NCBI RefSeq assembly: GCF_003293675.1
Contig: NZ_CP029984.1
Span: 186,001 to 250,000 of the forward strand
DNA length: 64,000 nucleotides
DNA from: Gardnerella leopoldii
GTDB taxonomy: Bacteria; Actinomycetota; Actinomycetes; Actinomycetales; Bifidobacteriaceae
Direction of reading: 5' to 3'
In this document: piece after piece, positions 16,166-25,940 of the stretch
Layout: every line of letters begins with the position of its first letter
Numbering within the stretch: position 1 is the first letter of the stretch
Translations under genes and position numbers: made by a program
The notes under the pieces: generated by a model
What the model was told of the DNA's origin: nothing
Seen by the model: only the letters and a program-made list of their open reading frames with translations
Databases searched by the model: none

Positions 16166-17860
16166 GTGAATAAATTCACTAAACAATGCGTGGCGGCATT
16201 CGCCTCGCTCGCAATGGCTGGCACGCTGTGCGTCGCCGGCGCCGTGGTGGCAAACAGCTCTGCTTGGGCTGCTGCTACGCCAAGTGTTGATACTACTTTC
16301 AATACAAAGGGTAAAACAGGTTTGACCACAGATTCGCAAACTGGTGATTACCAAAAGGCTCCGTGGCTTGAACAAGCTCCAACTTCTGGTAACATCACTG
16401 TTTACAAGTGGAAGAGTGAAACTGATCAAACCGGAAACCAGAAGAAGGAAACTCCTGTCAAGGGTGCAGAATTTACTATTAAGAAGGTTAAGTCTGTCAG
16501 CGGTAAAAAACTTGATCTGACCAAGTATGACTCTTGGGTAGAGATCGCTAAGGCAGCTGATAAACTCAACAAGAATGCAGCCGGTGTTGTAGTAACTGAT
16601 GAGACATTTGCTGCTAATGCAGGTAAATTAACTGGCACTACAAACGATAATGGTGTTTTAAGGTTTAAGGATCTTCCACTTGGTTTATATCAGGTTCAGG
16701 AAACCAAGGCTCCTGAGGGCTATTCTGCTGCGGAAACTAAACCATTCTATATGACTTTGCCAATGATTCAGCAGGTTACTGCTGGCAGCAAGAAAGATAC
16801 CAAGTACAACTATTCTCCGTTCGTTGATCCTAAGAACGTTGATATCAATGATAGTGTTAAGAAGACTAAGGATACAACGAAGACTGTAGGTGCTGGAGAT
16901 AATATTAGTTATACCATTACCGCAGACCTCGATAAGATTAAGGCGAAGACTTCTGACATAATTACTGCAGATGATTTCAAAGGTTATAGCGTCTTCGATC
17001 TTGCGCCAGCTAATTACTTTACGAGCTATAACGATGTTGTAAAGAAGGTTAAGGCAGGAGATACTGAACTTAAAGTAACTGAAGATTACACAGTTAATAC
17101 TGCTGAAGTTAACACTGATAAGAAGATTACAATTGATTTCACTGATAAAGGTCGTGGAAAGCTTGCTGCTGCTGCAAATGCTAGTACTGGCAAGGCTGCA
17201 AAAGTAACTGTTGAGTTGACGTTCAAACTTGTTGATACGGCTAAACTCGGTAATAGCTCTGTTACCAACAAGGGTGGTATTGTGCCATCTCACGATACTG
17301 GAACAACTCCAAGTGAAGTTAAAACTAAAGACAACCCAAAGGTAGACTTCGCTACATTCAAAATCAAGAAGGTTTCTTCTAAGGATAATTCTGTTTTGAA
17401 AGATGCAAAGTTCAGGTTGTTTGCAGTGGAATCGGAAGCGAATACTTGTGCTAAAGCCCTTAAAGAAGGTAAGAGTGGCAATGAACTTAAGAATGCTTGT
17501 GAAACTCCATCCTCTACTGGTTTTGGCGAGAAGAAGACTGGTGTGGATGGCTTAACTGAAGCTTATTCTGTTAAGCGTGCTGAAAAGTTCTATGCAGTGG
17601 AAACTGTTGCTCCAGCTGGATACATTCGTAACCCTGATGTTCATCCTATTATTGTTGATACAGCTAAGACTGAGGAAACTATTACCGTTGAGAACCTTCC
17701 AGATTCAGGCAATGACGGTAAGAGCTGGCTCTTCAATCTTCCAAAGACCGGTGCTGCAGGCGTGATTATCTTCGCGTTGGCTGGCATGTGCTTGGTTGCT
17801 GTTGGTATGTTCATCTTCTTGCGCAACCGCAAGAAGGATGAAGAGCAGCAGGCTGCCTGA
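16166..17860 (+). CDS. LPKTG major pilin with isopeptide (E-box) domains, pilus locus 1
   Basis: The 564-residue protein starts at GTG 16166, with AAAGGAG about nine bases upstream. It has a Sec signal peptide (FASLAMAGTLCVAGAVV) cut near AWA. SpaA-type domains carry two E-box motifs, LYQVQETKAPEGY and YAVETVAPAGYIRNP, expected to form Lys-Asn/Asp isopeptide bonds. A D2-type middle domain begins at TVGAGDNISYTI. YNYSPFVDPKN may contain the lysine used for polymerisation. A cysteine pair C-x16-C lies in the third domain. LPKTG at 525 is followed by a membrane helix and RNRKKDEEQQ. It is closely similar to pilin 2 at 29228. The sortase gene downstream supports assembly into a covalent pilus. 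Confidence 0.92.
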   Translation: MNKFTKQCVAAFASLAMAGTLCVAGAVVANSSAWAAATPSVDTTFNTKGKTGLTTDSQTGDYQKAPWLEQAPTSGNITVYKWKSETDQTGNQKKETPVKGAEFTIKKVKSVSGKKLDLTKYDSWVEIAKAADKLNKNAAGVVVTDETFAANAGKLTGTTNDNGVLRFKDLPLGLYQVQETKAPEGYSAAETKPFYMTLPMIQQVTAGSKKDTKYNYSPFVDPKNVDINDSVKKTKDTTKTVGAGDNISYTITADLDKIKAKTSDIITADDFKGYSVFDLAPANYFTSYNDVVKKVKAGDTELKVTEDYTVNTAEVNTDKKITIDFTDKGRGKLAAAANASTGKAAKVTVELTFKLVDTAKLGNSSVTNKGGIVPSHDTGTTPSEVKTKDNPKVDFATFKIKKVSSKDNSVLKDAKFRLFAVESEANTCAKALKEGKSGNELKNACETPSSTGFGEKKTGVDGLTEAYSVKRAEKFYAVETVAPAGYIRNPDVHPIIVDTAKTEETITVENLPDSGNDGKSWLFNLPKTGAAGVIIFALAGMCLVAVGMFIFLRNRKKDEEQQAA

Positions 17861-17869
17861 TTGTAGTTG

Positions 17870-17897
17870 GTGACTGCTGAGAAAAATCAGCAGTCAC
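17870..17897 (+). promoter_or_regulatory. Perfect 11-bp hairpin after pilin 1
   Basis: GTGACTGCTGA pairs fully with TCAGCAGTCAC around GAAAAA. It starts 9 bases after the pilin stop and has no T run, so it may be a partial terminator or an mRNA 3'-end stabiliser that keeps pilin message more abundant than sortase message. Confidence 0.7.
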
Positions 17898-17942
17898 TGC
17901 TGCATGAATGTAAATATCTGTTTGCATGGCATAAATATTGGA

Positions 17943-17973
17943 GCTGGGTGCGACTTGTTGCTCCCGGCTCTAT
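17943..17973 (+). promoter_or_regulatory. Second inter-cistronic hairpin, pilin 1 to sortase 1
   Basis: GAGCTGGG and CCCGGCTC form an 8-bp stem with one G-T pair, followed by a short T-rich stretch. A hairpin with nearly the same arm sequences lies at the same place in pilus locus 2 (about 30995-31014). Confidence 0.6.
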
Positions 17974-18068
17974 ATTTGTGCGCTTTAATTGAACTAACTA
18001 GCGAGCGCAAAATAAATAAATCGTAAATCAAATCTAAATCCAACGAAAAACCCACGAAACGAGGAAGC

Positions 18069-19202
18069 ATGAAATTAAACGACGCTGTTGCTAAAGTATA
18101 TGCCTTCCTCAACAAAATTGCCCTTAATACACCCATCGTAAGTAAGCTTTTCAAGAATCGCACTGCTGAAACTAGTACTGCTGAAACTACCGTAATCGAA
18201 ACTGTTACATCCGAAACTAATCCTGCAGACTCAAACTCTTCCGAGCAGACTTCCGCAAGCGCGCAGCCCACCGTAGGCGCGCAAAAAACCAAGCAAAAAT
18301 CCAAGCTCCGCCGCATCGTTGAACCAATCGCATTCGTGTTGGCAGGTATTTTGTGCTTCAGTTACCCTGTTGTTTCAACGCTTTGGAACAATCGCGTGTC
18401 GAAGGAAATTTCTAACGCGTACGACAAGTATAACCACGATCAGGCTGGTGATGTGCGCCGCGCTCACATTCGCGCCGCGAAGCTTTACAATAAAACTCGC
18501 AAGAATATGCTTACCACGGATCCGTATGGTCCGAATGGTCAAAAAGACGTAACTAACACACCTGAATACAAGCGTTATCTTAAAGCGCTTGAGGAACCTA
18601 TGGGCATTATCGGCATCGTAAAAATTCCGAAAATTGGTGTAAAACTTCCTATTTATCACGGCAGTTCGCAAGAAGTTTTGGCGCGCGGCGCTGGTCATTT
18701 GTACGGCACGGATTTGCCGGTTGGTGGCAAGAACCGCCACACAGTTATTACCGCGCACACGGGTCTTGCGGATGCAACCATGTTCGACGATTTGGTGAAT
18801 TTAAAGAAGGGCGACTACTTCTACCTTGACGTGCAAGGCGAAACTTTACGATACAAAGTGTTCCGCATCAGCGTGGTTGAGCCACACGATATTAGTTTGT
18901 TGCAGCGCGAAAAGGGGCGCGACTTGGCGACTCTGCTAACGTGTACCCCGTATGGTGTGAACTCGCATAGGCTTTTGGTGACGGGGTATCGTGTGCTGCC
19001 GGACCCTGTGAAGCCGCCGGATGACCACGTGCAATGGCCGCTTTGGATGACGCTATTCGTGGTTGCAATGGCGTTCTCATTGATTGTTTTGTCCATGATG
19101 ATTGCTGCTGCAACGTCTAAGCGAGGGCGACAGCTCGACATTCGCGGCAAGCATTTGCTGATCCTTTCGCGCAAAATGCTGCGTAAGTTGCGTCGCGAGT
19201 AA
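18069..19202 (+). CDS. Class C (pilin-polymerising) sortase, pilus locus 1
   Basis: This encodes 377 residues with ATG 18069 after GAGGAAGC. A Ser/Thr-rich cytoplasmic start precedes a membrane helix (AFVLAGILCFSYPVVSTLW). The catalytic domain follows, with His230 in TAHTGLADATMFDDL, Cys292 in TLLTCTPYG and Arg301 in NSHRLLVTGYR. TTDPYGPN upstream of the core resembles the DP-aromatic lid motif of class C sortases. A second membrane helix ends the protein, as usual for this class. It should join LPKTG pilins through a lysine and add the large LPKTG protein. It is a close paralogue of the sortase at 31037. Confidence 0.95.
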   Translation: MKLNDAVAKVYAFLNKIALNTPIVSKLFKNRTAETSTAETTVIETVTSETNPADSNSSEQTSASAQPTVGAQKTKQKSKLRRIVEPIAFVLAGILCFSYPVVSTLWNNRVSKEISNAYDKYNHDQAGDVRRAHIRAAKLYNKTRKNMLTTDPYGPNGQKDVTNTPEYKRYLKALEEPMGIIGIVKIPKIGVKLPIYHGSSQEVLARGAGHLYGTDLPVGGKNRHTVITAHTGLADATMFDDLVNLKKGDYFYLDVQGETLRYKVFRISVVEPHDISLLQREKGRDLATLLTCTPYGVNSHRLLVTGYRVLPDPVKPPDDHVQWPLWMTLFVVAMAFSLIVLSMMIAAATSKRGRQLDIRGKHLLILSRKMLRKLRRE

Positions 19203-19231
19203 CGCGACGACTGTGCGGTGAGCGTTGTGAC

Positions 19232-19515
19232 TGCGCGCGCTAAATCGCAGCGCTAAAGCAGGTCGTTACTAACGCAGTCACTAATCTGTACCAGTAACAA
19301 AAAACGGCAGAAACTTTACAACCGCGCGCAGTTTATGCTGCTTCCCAACTAGATTCCGGCAGAAACTTTACGCGCGTGTAAAGAAAAAGTCGGCTACGAG
19401 CGAAAAAACGGCAGAAACTTTACAACCGCGCGCAGTTTATGCTGCTTCCCAACTAGATTCCGGCAGAAACTTTACGCGCGCGCTGTGCTGCGCTCAAGCA
19501 GGTCGTCGCGCCTGC
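19232..19515. repeat. Mixed family A and B repeats after sortase 1 (copy A6, inverted)
   Basis: Family A units lie in reverse orientation (AAAAAACGGCAGAAACTTTACA). They include two identical 78-bp stretches at 19299-19376 and 19403-19480, 104 bp apart. Partial family B ends are at 19232-19267 (CGCAGCGCTAAAGCAGGTCG) and 19480-19515 (CTGTGCTGCGCTCAAGCAGG). Confidence 0.75.
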
Positions 19516-20006
19516 GTTTGGAAGCAAAAGTAGCGCAAACCCTCCAAATGTGAGATAAGTTCCCCGCAAATGGAGTGATTCGCAGCAGATAACACTCCAA
19601 ACGTGAGATAACACTCGCGCGAGTTTTGTAGGCGAGCGCGTTACTGCGCGAGCGTAAAATTTAGGTCATTTGCGCATATCGTCGGTTGGCTGAAAAATTT
19701 ACGGTTTATATTGCACAACGCGCCAACATTAGTTGGTAAATCAGCAATATTTTTTTAAAAAACATTGTCAAAATGCAAGGTTGTTGAAAAATTCTGTAAA
19801 TTATATGTTAACTACAGATTTTTTACATGTTACTTGCGGAAAGGTGTTTGCGAGAAAATGGCGTAATTTAGCCATTTTCCTATCCTAAATATAATTTTTT
19901 CAAATTTTATTTGCTAAATTAACAAGTTAAAAAAGTTTTTTCTCTTTAAACAAGTGCTAGAGTATATGAAAAATATTTTGTTGCACTTGCAAAAATGCAT
20001 CATTAT
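19516..20006. other. AT-rich non-coding region upstream of the subtilase gene
   Basis: No ORF is supported. The GC content falls sharply after about 19700. One clear inverted repeat is present, GAAAATGGC (19854-19862) with GCCATTTTC (19871-19879). TTAAC-rich words occur but no clear promoter was identified apart from the G-tract element that follows. Confidence 0.6.
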
Positions 20007-20035
20007 TTGCTGTTTGCATGGGGGGGGGGTATGCC
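20007..20035 (+). promoter_or_regulatory. Promoter-like element with G10 tract upstream of the subtilase gene
   Basis: Ten G (20020-20029) end directly at TATGCC (20030-20035), with a possible -35 TTGCTG at 20007-20012 giving 17-bp spacing. The -10 is weaker than in the two other G-tract promoters, but the layout (TTG, about 13-14 bases, G tract, TAT) is the same. Confidence 0.55.
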
Positions 20036-20094
20036 TCTTGTGTGATATTTAGCGGAAATGATTCAAACCAGCGTAACAAAAATATTTACACCCG

Positions 20095-20134
20095 TATGAA
20101 AGATTTTGGCAGTCAGTATGAAAGATTTTGTCAG
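20095..20134. repeat. 22-bp direct repeat in the subtilase leader
   Basis: TATGAAAGATTTTGGCAG at 20095-20112 and TATGAAAGATTTTGTCAG at 20117-20134 differ at one base. They lie about 75-115 bp before the start codon and could be a regulator binding pair. Confidence 0.7.
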
Positions 20135-20209
20135 CTGGCTTGAGTTTGTTATAGCTAGAACCGAAATTTTTCCGGGATAACAACCACCATTTTGAAGGAG
20201 AGTATGTTT

Positions 20210-23200
20210 ATGAAGTTCAAACGAACGTCATATCTGACTCGTTTAGCAGCATTAGGCGTGGCTGCGGCGACGCTTATGGTACCGCTTGGTACAGCAAATG
20301 CTAAAGACAATAGTGCTGAGAACAATAATCTCGCACAAGTTGTAAATCAAAAGAATAAGAATAAGAAGAATAAAACTACTAAATATCTTGATCCTAAGAT
20401 TGTTAGCAGAATAGTTAATAATCCATTTAATAGGACTGGTACTTCTAATAAGCCTGTTACTGTTATCGTTACTTTGAAGAAACAGCCAAAACTTCCTTCG
20501 GAACAAGCTGAAGACAGTAATAAAGTTGACCAGAATCGTCTTATTGGAAAATGGTCTTCAAAATATGGCATGACAGTACGTCGCCAATTTGGTTACCTGA
20601 TGAATGGTTTTGAAGCAACATTACCAGCTAACAAAGTTGCGGCTTTACGTCATGAACATGAAGTAGCTTCTGTTGCAAAAGAACGTTTGTATTATCCTCT
20701 TGAAAATTATGCTCGCGGTTTGCAGGGTGTAAATGAAGAATTTAAGAAGCGTGGACTTGATGGAACTGGAATGCTTGTGGCTATCATCGACACTGGTATT
20801 GATCCAAGTCACCATGATATGAAGCTTGATTTCAAAGCTGAAAAAGCTCGTAAGATTCAGAAGACATTCCCGTCTAATGGTGTAAAGTTCACCAATAAAG
20901 TTCCTGCTGGATTCAACTATGCTGATGAAAACTACACTATTACAGATAGTGGTGCAGAGCAGCATGGCATGCACGTAGCTGGTATTGTGGCAGCTAATGG
21001 TGATGATGAGAATAAGCCAGCTGATAAAAACGGTCATATTAACGGCATTGCTCCAAATGCTCAGCTACTTGCAATGAAAGTATTTTCAAATAAGCCGGGA
21101 GCGCACGGAGCTCGTGATGCTGATATAGTTGCTGCAATTGAGGATTCTGTAAAGCTTCATGCAGACGTTATTAACATGTCTCTCGGCTCAGATAACGGTT
21201 TTGGTGGAACTTCTAACGCTACATCTCTCGCTTTAAAGAAGGCTCGCGAAGCTGGTGTGCTTCCAGTTATTTCTGCAGGAAACTCCGGTTTAAGCTTCTC
21301 TACATCTGGAGGAACTAATGATGCATTAGGAAAGTGGGATGATGCAACTCTCGGCTCGCCATCTTCTTATCCTTCTGCTTTCAGCGTTGCTTCTGTAGAA
21401 AATTCTTATATTATTCAAACCGCTGGTTCATATACGGATAAAGCTAATAAGACAACTGAGATTCCTTACTCTATAGCCTCAGGAAAAGCTGATGGTAAAG
21501 AACATGAGATTGTGAATATCGGTCTTGGCAAAAAAGATGAAGTTAAGGATTTGAATCTTCACGGAAAGTACGCTTTAGTTGAACGTGGCGCAATAGCATT
21601 TAGTGAAAAATTCCAGAATGCTATTGATAAGGGTGCTGATGGTGTAATCGTTTATAACAAAGCTGGCGATTCGGCACAGTTCCTCGGCATGGCTGGAGTT
21701 GATAAGTTCACATGCTTTGGAGCATCAATTCGTCGTGAAGATGCTTTAAAGATTGTTGATGCACTCAAAGCTAATGCAAGTGGTACAGTTAAGGTTTCCT
21801 TCTCTGATAAGACAATGGGCATTGCAAATCCTGATAAGTTGCATCCTTCTAGCTTTACTTCTTGGGGTCCAACGCCAGAACTTGATTTTAAGCCTCATAT
21901 TGCTGGCATCGGCGGTAACGTGTGGTCTACTCAGAACAACAACAAGTACACTAATATGTCTGGTACTTCTATGGCTGCTCCAAACGTTTCCGGTCTTTCA
22001 GCTTTGGTGATGGAAAGCTATATGAAGCGTTTCCCTAAGCTTTCTCCAAAAGATCGTGCTACTCGTGTTGAACAAGCCTTGATGAATACGGCTGAGATTC
22101 TCAATAATTCCAGCAATGTACCATTTGCTCCCCGTCAAATCGGCGCTGGCTTAGCTCAGGTTGATAAAGCTGTTGCTACTAACGTGATTGCAACAGTCAA
22201 TGGCAATTCGTACGTGGCTCTACGCCAGGTTAATGGAGATCGTAAGTTCACTGTTAAACTGCATAATTATGGAGATAAGGCTGTAACTTATGAAGTTCCT
22301 AAACAAAATGTTGTTAATGAATCTAATAATGCTAATGCAGAAACTACTACCTCTATTAGCTCAGAAACATTAGCTTCTTCGACTAATACAGTTACAGTAG
22401 ATCCTAAGTCAGAAAAGGAAGTAGAGTTTACATTAACTCCAGACGTGACTCGCGACCATTATGTTGAAGGTTGGGCGCGTTTTACTTCAAAGACTTCTGG
22501 GGAACCAGATTTGGCTGTTCCATATCTTGGCTTTGTTGGAAATTGGGATAAGGAACCAATTCTTGTAAAGCCTGGTGAAGAGTATCTTCAAAATGCAATT
22601 AATATGACTACTTCGCTGATTGCCGAAAGTTATTTTGGTGATGTGCAAGTTAATGATGAAGCTCCTGGTCATTTAGAATTTTCTCCAAATGGTGATGAGT
22701 TATTCGATAAGATACGACCATCATTAGCATTATTCCGTAATGCAAGTTTAATACAGTATTCTGTTTTGGATAATTCTGGTAAGACTGTTGCAGAAGTAGG
22801 AGAGGAACATGACGTTTCTCGTTCTAATTTCTCAGAATTATTACGTGATCCAAGAGCATTAAATAGTTCTATTGATTTTGATGGAACTATTTATGATAAG
22901 ACATCTACTGATATTGCGCATTTTAATAAGAAACTTCCTGATGGCAAATATATTTATCGAGTAAAAGCTTGCTTGACTAAGGATATGTGCCAGACGACTG
23001 ATATGCATTTTAACCTTGATACTAAAGCTCCAACCGTTACAATTAGCGAACCTGATAATGATGGTAAAATCACCATTACAGCTCATGATGAGTTAAGTGA
23101 AACGTTGAGTGATCCAGGTGTAAAAGTTAATGGTAACAGTGATTATGTCAAGGTTGATGAGAAGGACTGCAGCGAAACTCATGACGCAAATGGCTATACT

Positions 23201-25909
23201 CGCACTTGCAAAGTTAATGTAGGTAAGGATGCTTATTACGTCAATGTCAGTTTGCATGATGGCGGTTTCAATGAAACCAATACTTCCAAAGTGTTTAAGG
23301 GATTTGCTAATAAAAAGATTCTCATAAATAATGAGGTTAATCTTAAGAATATTGGCATTAAGGATGTCACTGCTAAAAAAGATAACGGTGTTGATAAATA
23401 TAGCATCGAAATCTCTGGACGTATTGCTGATGGTTGCAAGGATGTGAAAGCTTATGTTCAATCAGGAACTGAAGCAGAAAAAGAATTAGCTGTTAAGACA
23501 GATGATTCTGAATTTAGCTTTACAGCCCCTATTAAACAAGGTGCTAATACAATAAAAGTTAAGGCAAAAGGTTCTGATAATAAAGAAGTAGTTGAAACTC
23601 TTGCAACTAATTTCGACGGAAAAGCACCAACAATTAAACTAACTAATGCAGATAGTAATGGGAATGTAACAATTGACCAAACTGGTGCAGTAGAAGTTAA
23701 AGGTGAAGTTAAGGACGATACTAATCCAAAGCAGAATCTTACGTTTACTGTCAAGTATAGTAAAGATGAGGTTGTTGATGGTGAAGTCCAGAGTGAACAA
23801 GTGGAAGAGCCTGTAAATGTTGCTACTGATGGCTCATTTACTGTAAAAGTTATTCCATCTGCTAGTACATATTCAGTTACCTTGGTTGCTAATGATGGAG
23901 TTAACACAGCTACTCAGAATGTAGGTTTCGCTAATCGCGTTATGCCAACAAAGACAGAGCCAAAGCTTTATAATATTTCACTGAGTAATGCTAATAGCTT
24001 AGGAGCATACAACTGGATTGTTCCTGGAAATAGTGGTACTTCGCTCGATTCATTCACCGCAAACGGCAAAGTAAGTAACAAAGCTACAGAAATACTATTT
24101 ACAAAAGCTAATCGAGTTAAAGATGATGGTTCGGGGTATGAGGATTTTGATCCTATAGCTGCAACAATCACTAAGTCCACTAATGCAAATGCTGATTCTA
24201 CATTCACGGTAACTCTGCCAATGCATCCTGGAATAAATGACTTTAGGATGATTGTCAAAGAGGGAAGTGATGTGGTATTAGACACTCCAGTTGCTTTCTA
24301 CTTCGACAGACAGGCTCCAGAAGTAATGTTTAGTACTCCAAAGTTGTATGGCGGCAGAATATTCACTAATAATGACACTGTGAAATTCAAGGGTGTTATT
24401 AGTGATGATTTTGCTGGTTATACTCTTAAGATTAATAATCTTATTGCTTCAGACAACTTCAGTACTGATTCTAAAGGCAAAGAAACTAATGCTCAGAGCT
24501 TCGATAGAGATGTTGAAGTTAAAAATGGAGAGTTTGTGTTAATCCAAGCCATCGATCAGATGTCTAGCGCACTGTATGGTCGTGCTCCTGTTATTGTTGA
24601 TAAGGATGCTCCTTCTGTGACACTTGGAATAAAGGACAATGATCATGTTGAAGCAAATCATAAGATTTCTGTAACAGCTAAAGATGATCATTTGAAGTTA
24701 TTGCGAGTGAAGATTGATGGTAAAGAAGTAAATCATGCAAGTAATGGTCTTAAAGAAACGGATATTAAGCTGAGTAAGAATAATCCTTACGATGCTACTT
24801 TTGCCGATCTGAAAGATCTGAAGGATCCGCTGAAGGTAGATGTTGATTTCAATTCACTTTCTGCCGGAAAGCACTTAATCACAGTTGAAGCTGTTGATTA
24901 TGCGGGTAACGTTGCAACGAAGAATACTTCCGCAGAATTCGTCGTTGAAAAGAAGTCGAATGATGGTCATGGGAACGATCATGGTTCCTCCTCTGTAACT
25001 GTCAATCCTCCTTCCGCTTCAACTCCAGCACCTAAAGCTCCTGAATCTACCGCAAAGCTAGATCAGTCGCTTAAGGGAAGCCTTGTTGCTGGTGAACACA
25101 TGAATGATGTTGTTCGTGCTGGTAAGAGCAATCCTGTGAAGTTGTATTTCGCTGGCATGGATGCTCCTGCTAAGGGTGATGCTGGCTCTAAGTCTCACAA
25201 GACTAAGGTCTCTTCTGCCACGAGCGAGTTCATCAAGGAACTTAAGAAAAACAAGGTTGCTTACGCTTATGCTTACATGTATTCTTCGCCTGTGTTATTG
25301 AAGGGCGCAGATGGATCTAAGTATGTGAAAGTAACTTTGGATAAGAATGGTCAACCTCAGTTTAATGTTGTGATTCCAGCTGGCTACTCCGGTAAGCATA
25401 CGATTGTTTTGCTTAACGATAAAGGTGAGCAGCTTGCTTGGGCTAACGTGTGGGTTGTTCCTGAGAATGCTACAGCGTTCGATGAAACAGTTGCAGAGAT
25501 TAACCTGAAGTATTCGGAGCTTCATTCTGGTACTGGATTCGGCAACGGGCTTGGTACTGGATTTGGTAACGGATTAGGTGCTGGTTCTGGATTCGGCACA
25601 TTTACTGGCACTACTTACGTTGGTACAGACGGAAATGCCGCCAGCGGAAGTGGTAGCGCAGGTGCCGCATCCGGCGATGCCGCTGCCAATAATGGCAACG
25701 CAAGTGCTGCGAATGGCAACGCTGCTGCAAAGCAGAGGGCTGCTGAAAAGGAGCAGGCTGCCGCTAAGTCTGCCGCCAAGAAGATGACTTCTGATTTGGC
25801 GATGACTGGTAGCAGTGTGATTGGTATGGTTGTGACGTTTATGGTGTTGCTTGCAAGCGGTGCTGTAACGTTTAAAACTCGCCGCCATCATGTGCACGCA
25901 AGCAAGTAA
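20210..25909 (+). CDS. Cell-wall subtilisin-like serine protease (S8, lactocepin/C5a-peptidase-like)
   Basis: The 1899-residue protein has a signal peptide ending GTANA. The S8 catalytic residues are Asp194 in VAIIDTGIDPSHHD, His252 in EQHGMHVAGIVAANG and Ser587 in MSGTSMAAPNVSGLSAL. A PA-type insert (GADGVIVYNKAGDS) lies between His and Ser, as in lactocepins and streptococcal C5a peptidases. Long fibronectin/Ig-like beta domains follow, then a Gly/Asn/Ala-rich low-complexity stalk. The anchor is LAMTG, a membrane helix and RRHHVHASK. Expected to cleave host or surface proteins outside the cell. ATG 20210 is chosen because AAGGAG is nine bases upstream. ATG 20204 is possible. The gene is flanked by the two pilus loci. 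Confidence 0.93.
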   Translation: MKFKRTSYLTRLAALGVAAATLMVPLGTANAKDNSAENNNLAQVVNQKNKNKKNKTTKYLDPKIVSRIVNNPFNRTGTSNKPVTVIVTLKKQPKLPSEQAEDSNKVDQNRLIGKWSSKYGMTVRRQFGYLMNGFEATLPANKVAALRHEHEVASVAKERLYYPLENYARGLQGVNEEFKKRGLDGTGMLVAIIDTGIDPSHHDMKLDFKAEKARKIQKTFPSNGVKFTNKVPAGFNYADENYTITDSGAEQHGMHVAGIVAANGDDENKPADKNGHINGIAPNAQLLAMKVFSNKPGAHGARDADIVAAIEDSVKLHADVINMSLGSDNGFGGTSNATSLALKKAREAGVLPVISAGNSGLSFSTSGGTNDALGKWDDATLGSPSSYPSAFSVASVENSYIIQTAGSYTDKANKTTEIPYSIASGKADGKEHEIVNIGLGKKDEVKDLNLHGKYALVERGAIAFSEKFQNAIDKGADGVIVYNKAGDSAQFLGMAGVDKFTCFGASIRREDALKIVDALKANASGTVKVSFSDKTMGIANPDKLHPSSFTSWGPTPELDFKPHIAGIGGNVWSTQNNNKYTNMSGTSMAAPNVSGLSALVMESYMKRFPKLSPKDRATRVEQALMNTAEILNNSSNVPFAPRQIGAGLAQVDKAVATNVIATVNGNSYVALRQVNGDRKFTVKLHNYGDKAVTYEVPKQNVVNESNNANAETTTSISSETLASSTNTVTVDPKSEKEVEFTLTPDVTRDHYVEGWARFTSKTSGEPDLAVPYLGFVGNWDKEPILVKPGEEYLQNAINMTTSLIAESYFGDVQVNDEAPGHLEFSPNGDELFDKIRPSLALFRNASLIQYSVLDNSGKTVAEVGEEHDVSRSNFSELLRDPRALNSSIDFDGTIYDKTSTDIAHFNKKLPDGKYIYRVKACLTKDMCQTTDMHFNLDTKAPTVTISEPDNDGKITITAHDELSETLSDPGVKVNGNSDYVKVDEKDCSETHDANGYTRTCKVNVGKDAYYVNVSLHDGGFNETNTSKVFKGFANKKILINNEVNLKNIGIKDVTAKKDNGVDKYSIEISGRIADGCKDVKAYVQSGTEAEKELAVKTDDSEFSFTAPIKQGANTIKVKAKGSDNKEVVETLATNFDGKAPTIKLTNADSNGNVTIDQTGAVEVKGEVKDDTNPKQNLTFTVKYSKDEVVDGEVQSEQVEEPVNVATDGSFTVKVIPSASTYSVTLVANDGVNTATQNVGFANRVMPTKTEPKLYNISLSNANSLGAYNWIVPGNSGTSLDSFTANGKVSNKATEILFTKANRVKDDGSGYEDFDPIAATITKSTNANADSTFTVTLPMHPGINDFRMIVKEGSDVVLDTPVAFYFDRQAPEVMFSTPKLYGGRIFTNNDTVKFKGVISDDFAGYTLKINNLIASDNFSTDSKGKETNAQSFDRDVEVKNGEFVLIQAIDQMSSALYGRAPVIVDKDAPSVTLGIKDNDHVEANHKISVTAKDDHLKLLRVKIDGKEVNHASNGLKETDIKLSKNNPYDATFADLKDLKDPLKVDVDFNSLSAGKHLITVEAVDYAGNVATKNTSAEFVVEKKSNDGHGNDHGSSSVTVNPPSASTPAPKAPESTAKLDQSLKGSLVAGEHMNDVVRAGKSNPVKLYFAGMDAPAKGDAGSKSHKTKVSSATSEFIKELKKNKVAYAYAYMYSSPVLLKGADGSKYVKVTLDKNGQPQFNVVIPAGYSGKHTIVLLNDKGEQLAWANVWVVPENATAFDETVAEINLKYSELHSGTGFGNGLGTGFGNGLGAGSGFGTFTGTTYVGTDGNAASGSGSAGAASGDAAANNGNASAANGNAAAKQRAAEKEQAAAKSAAKKMTSDLAMTGSSVIGMVVTFMVLLASGAVTFKTRRHHVHASK

Positions 25910-25940
25910 ATAAACAAAATAAGTAAAAAAGTAAATAAAC

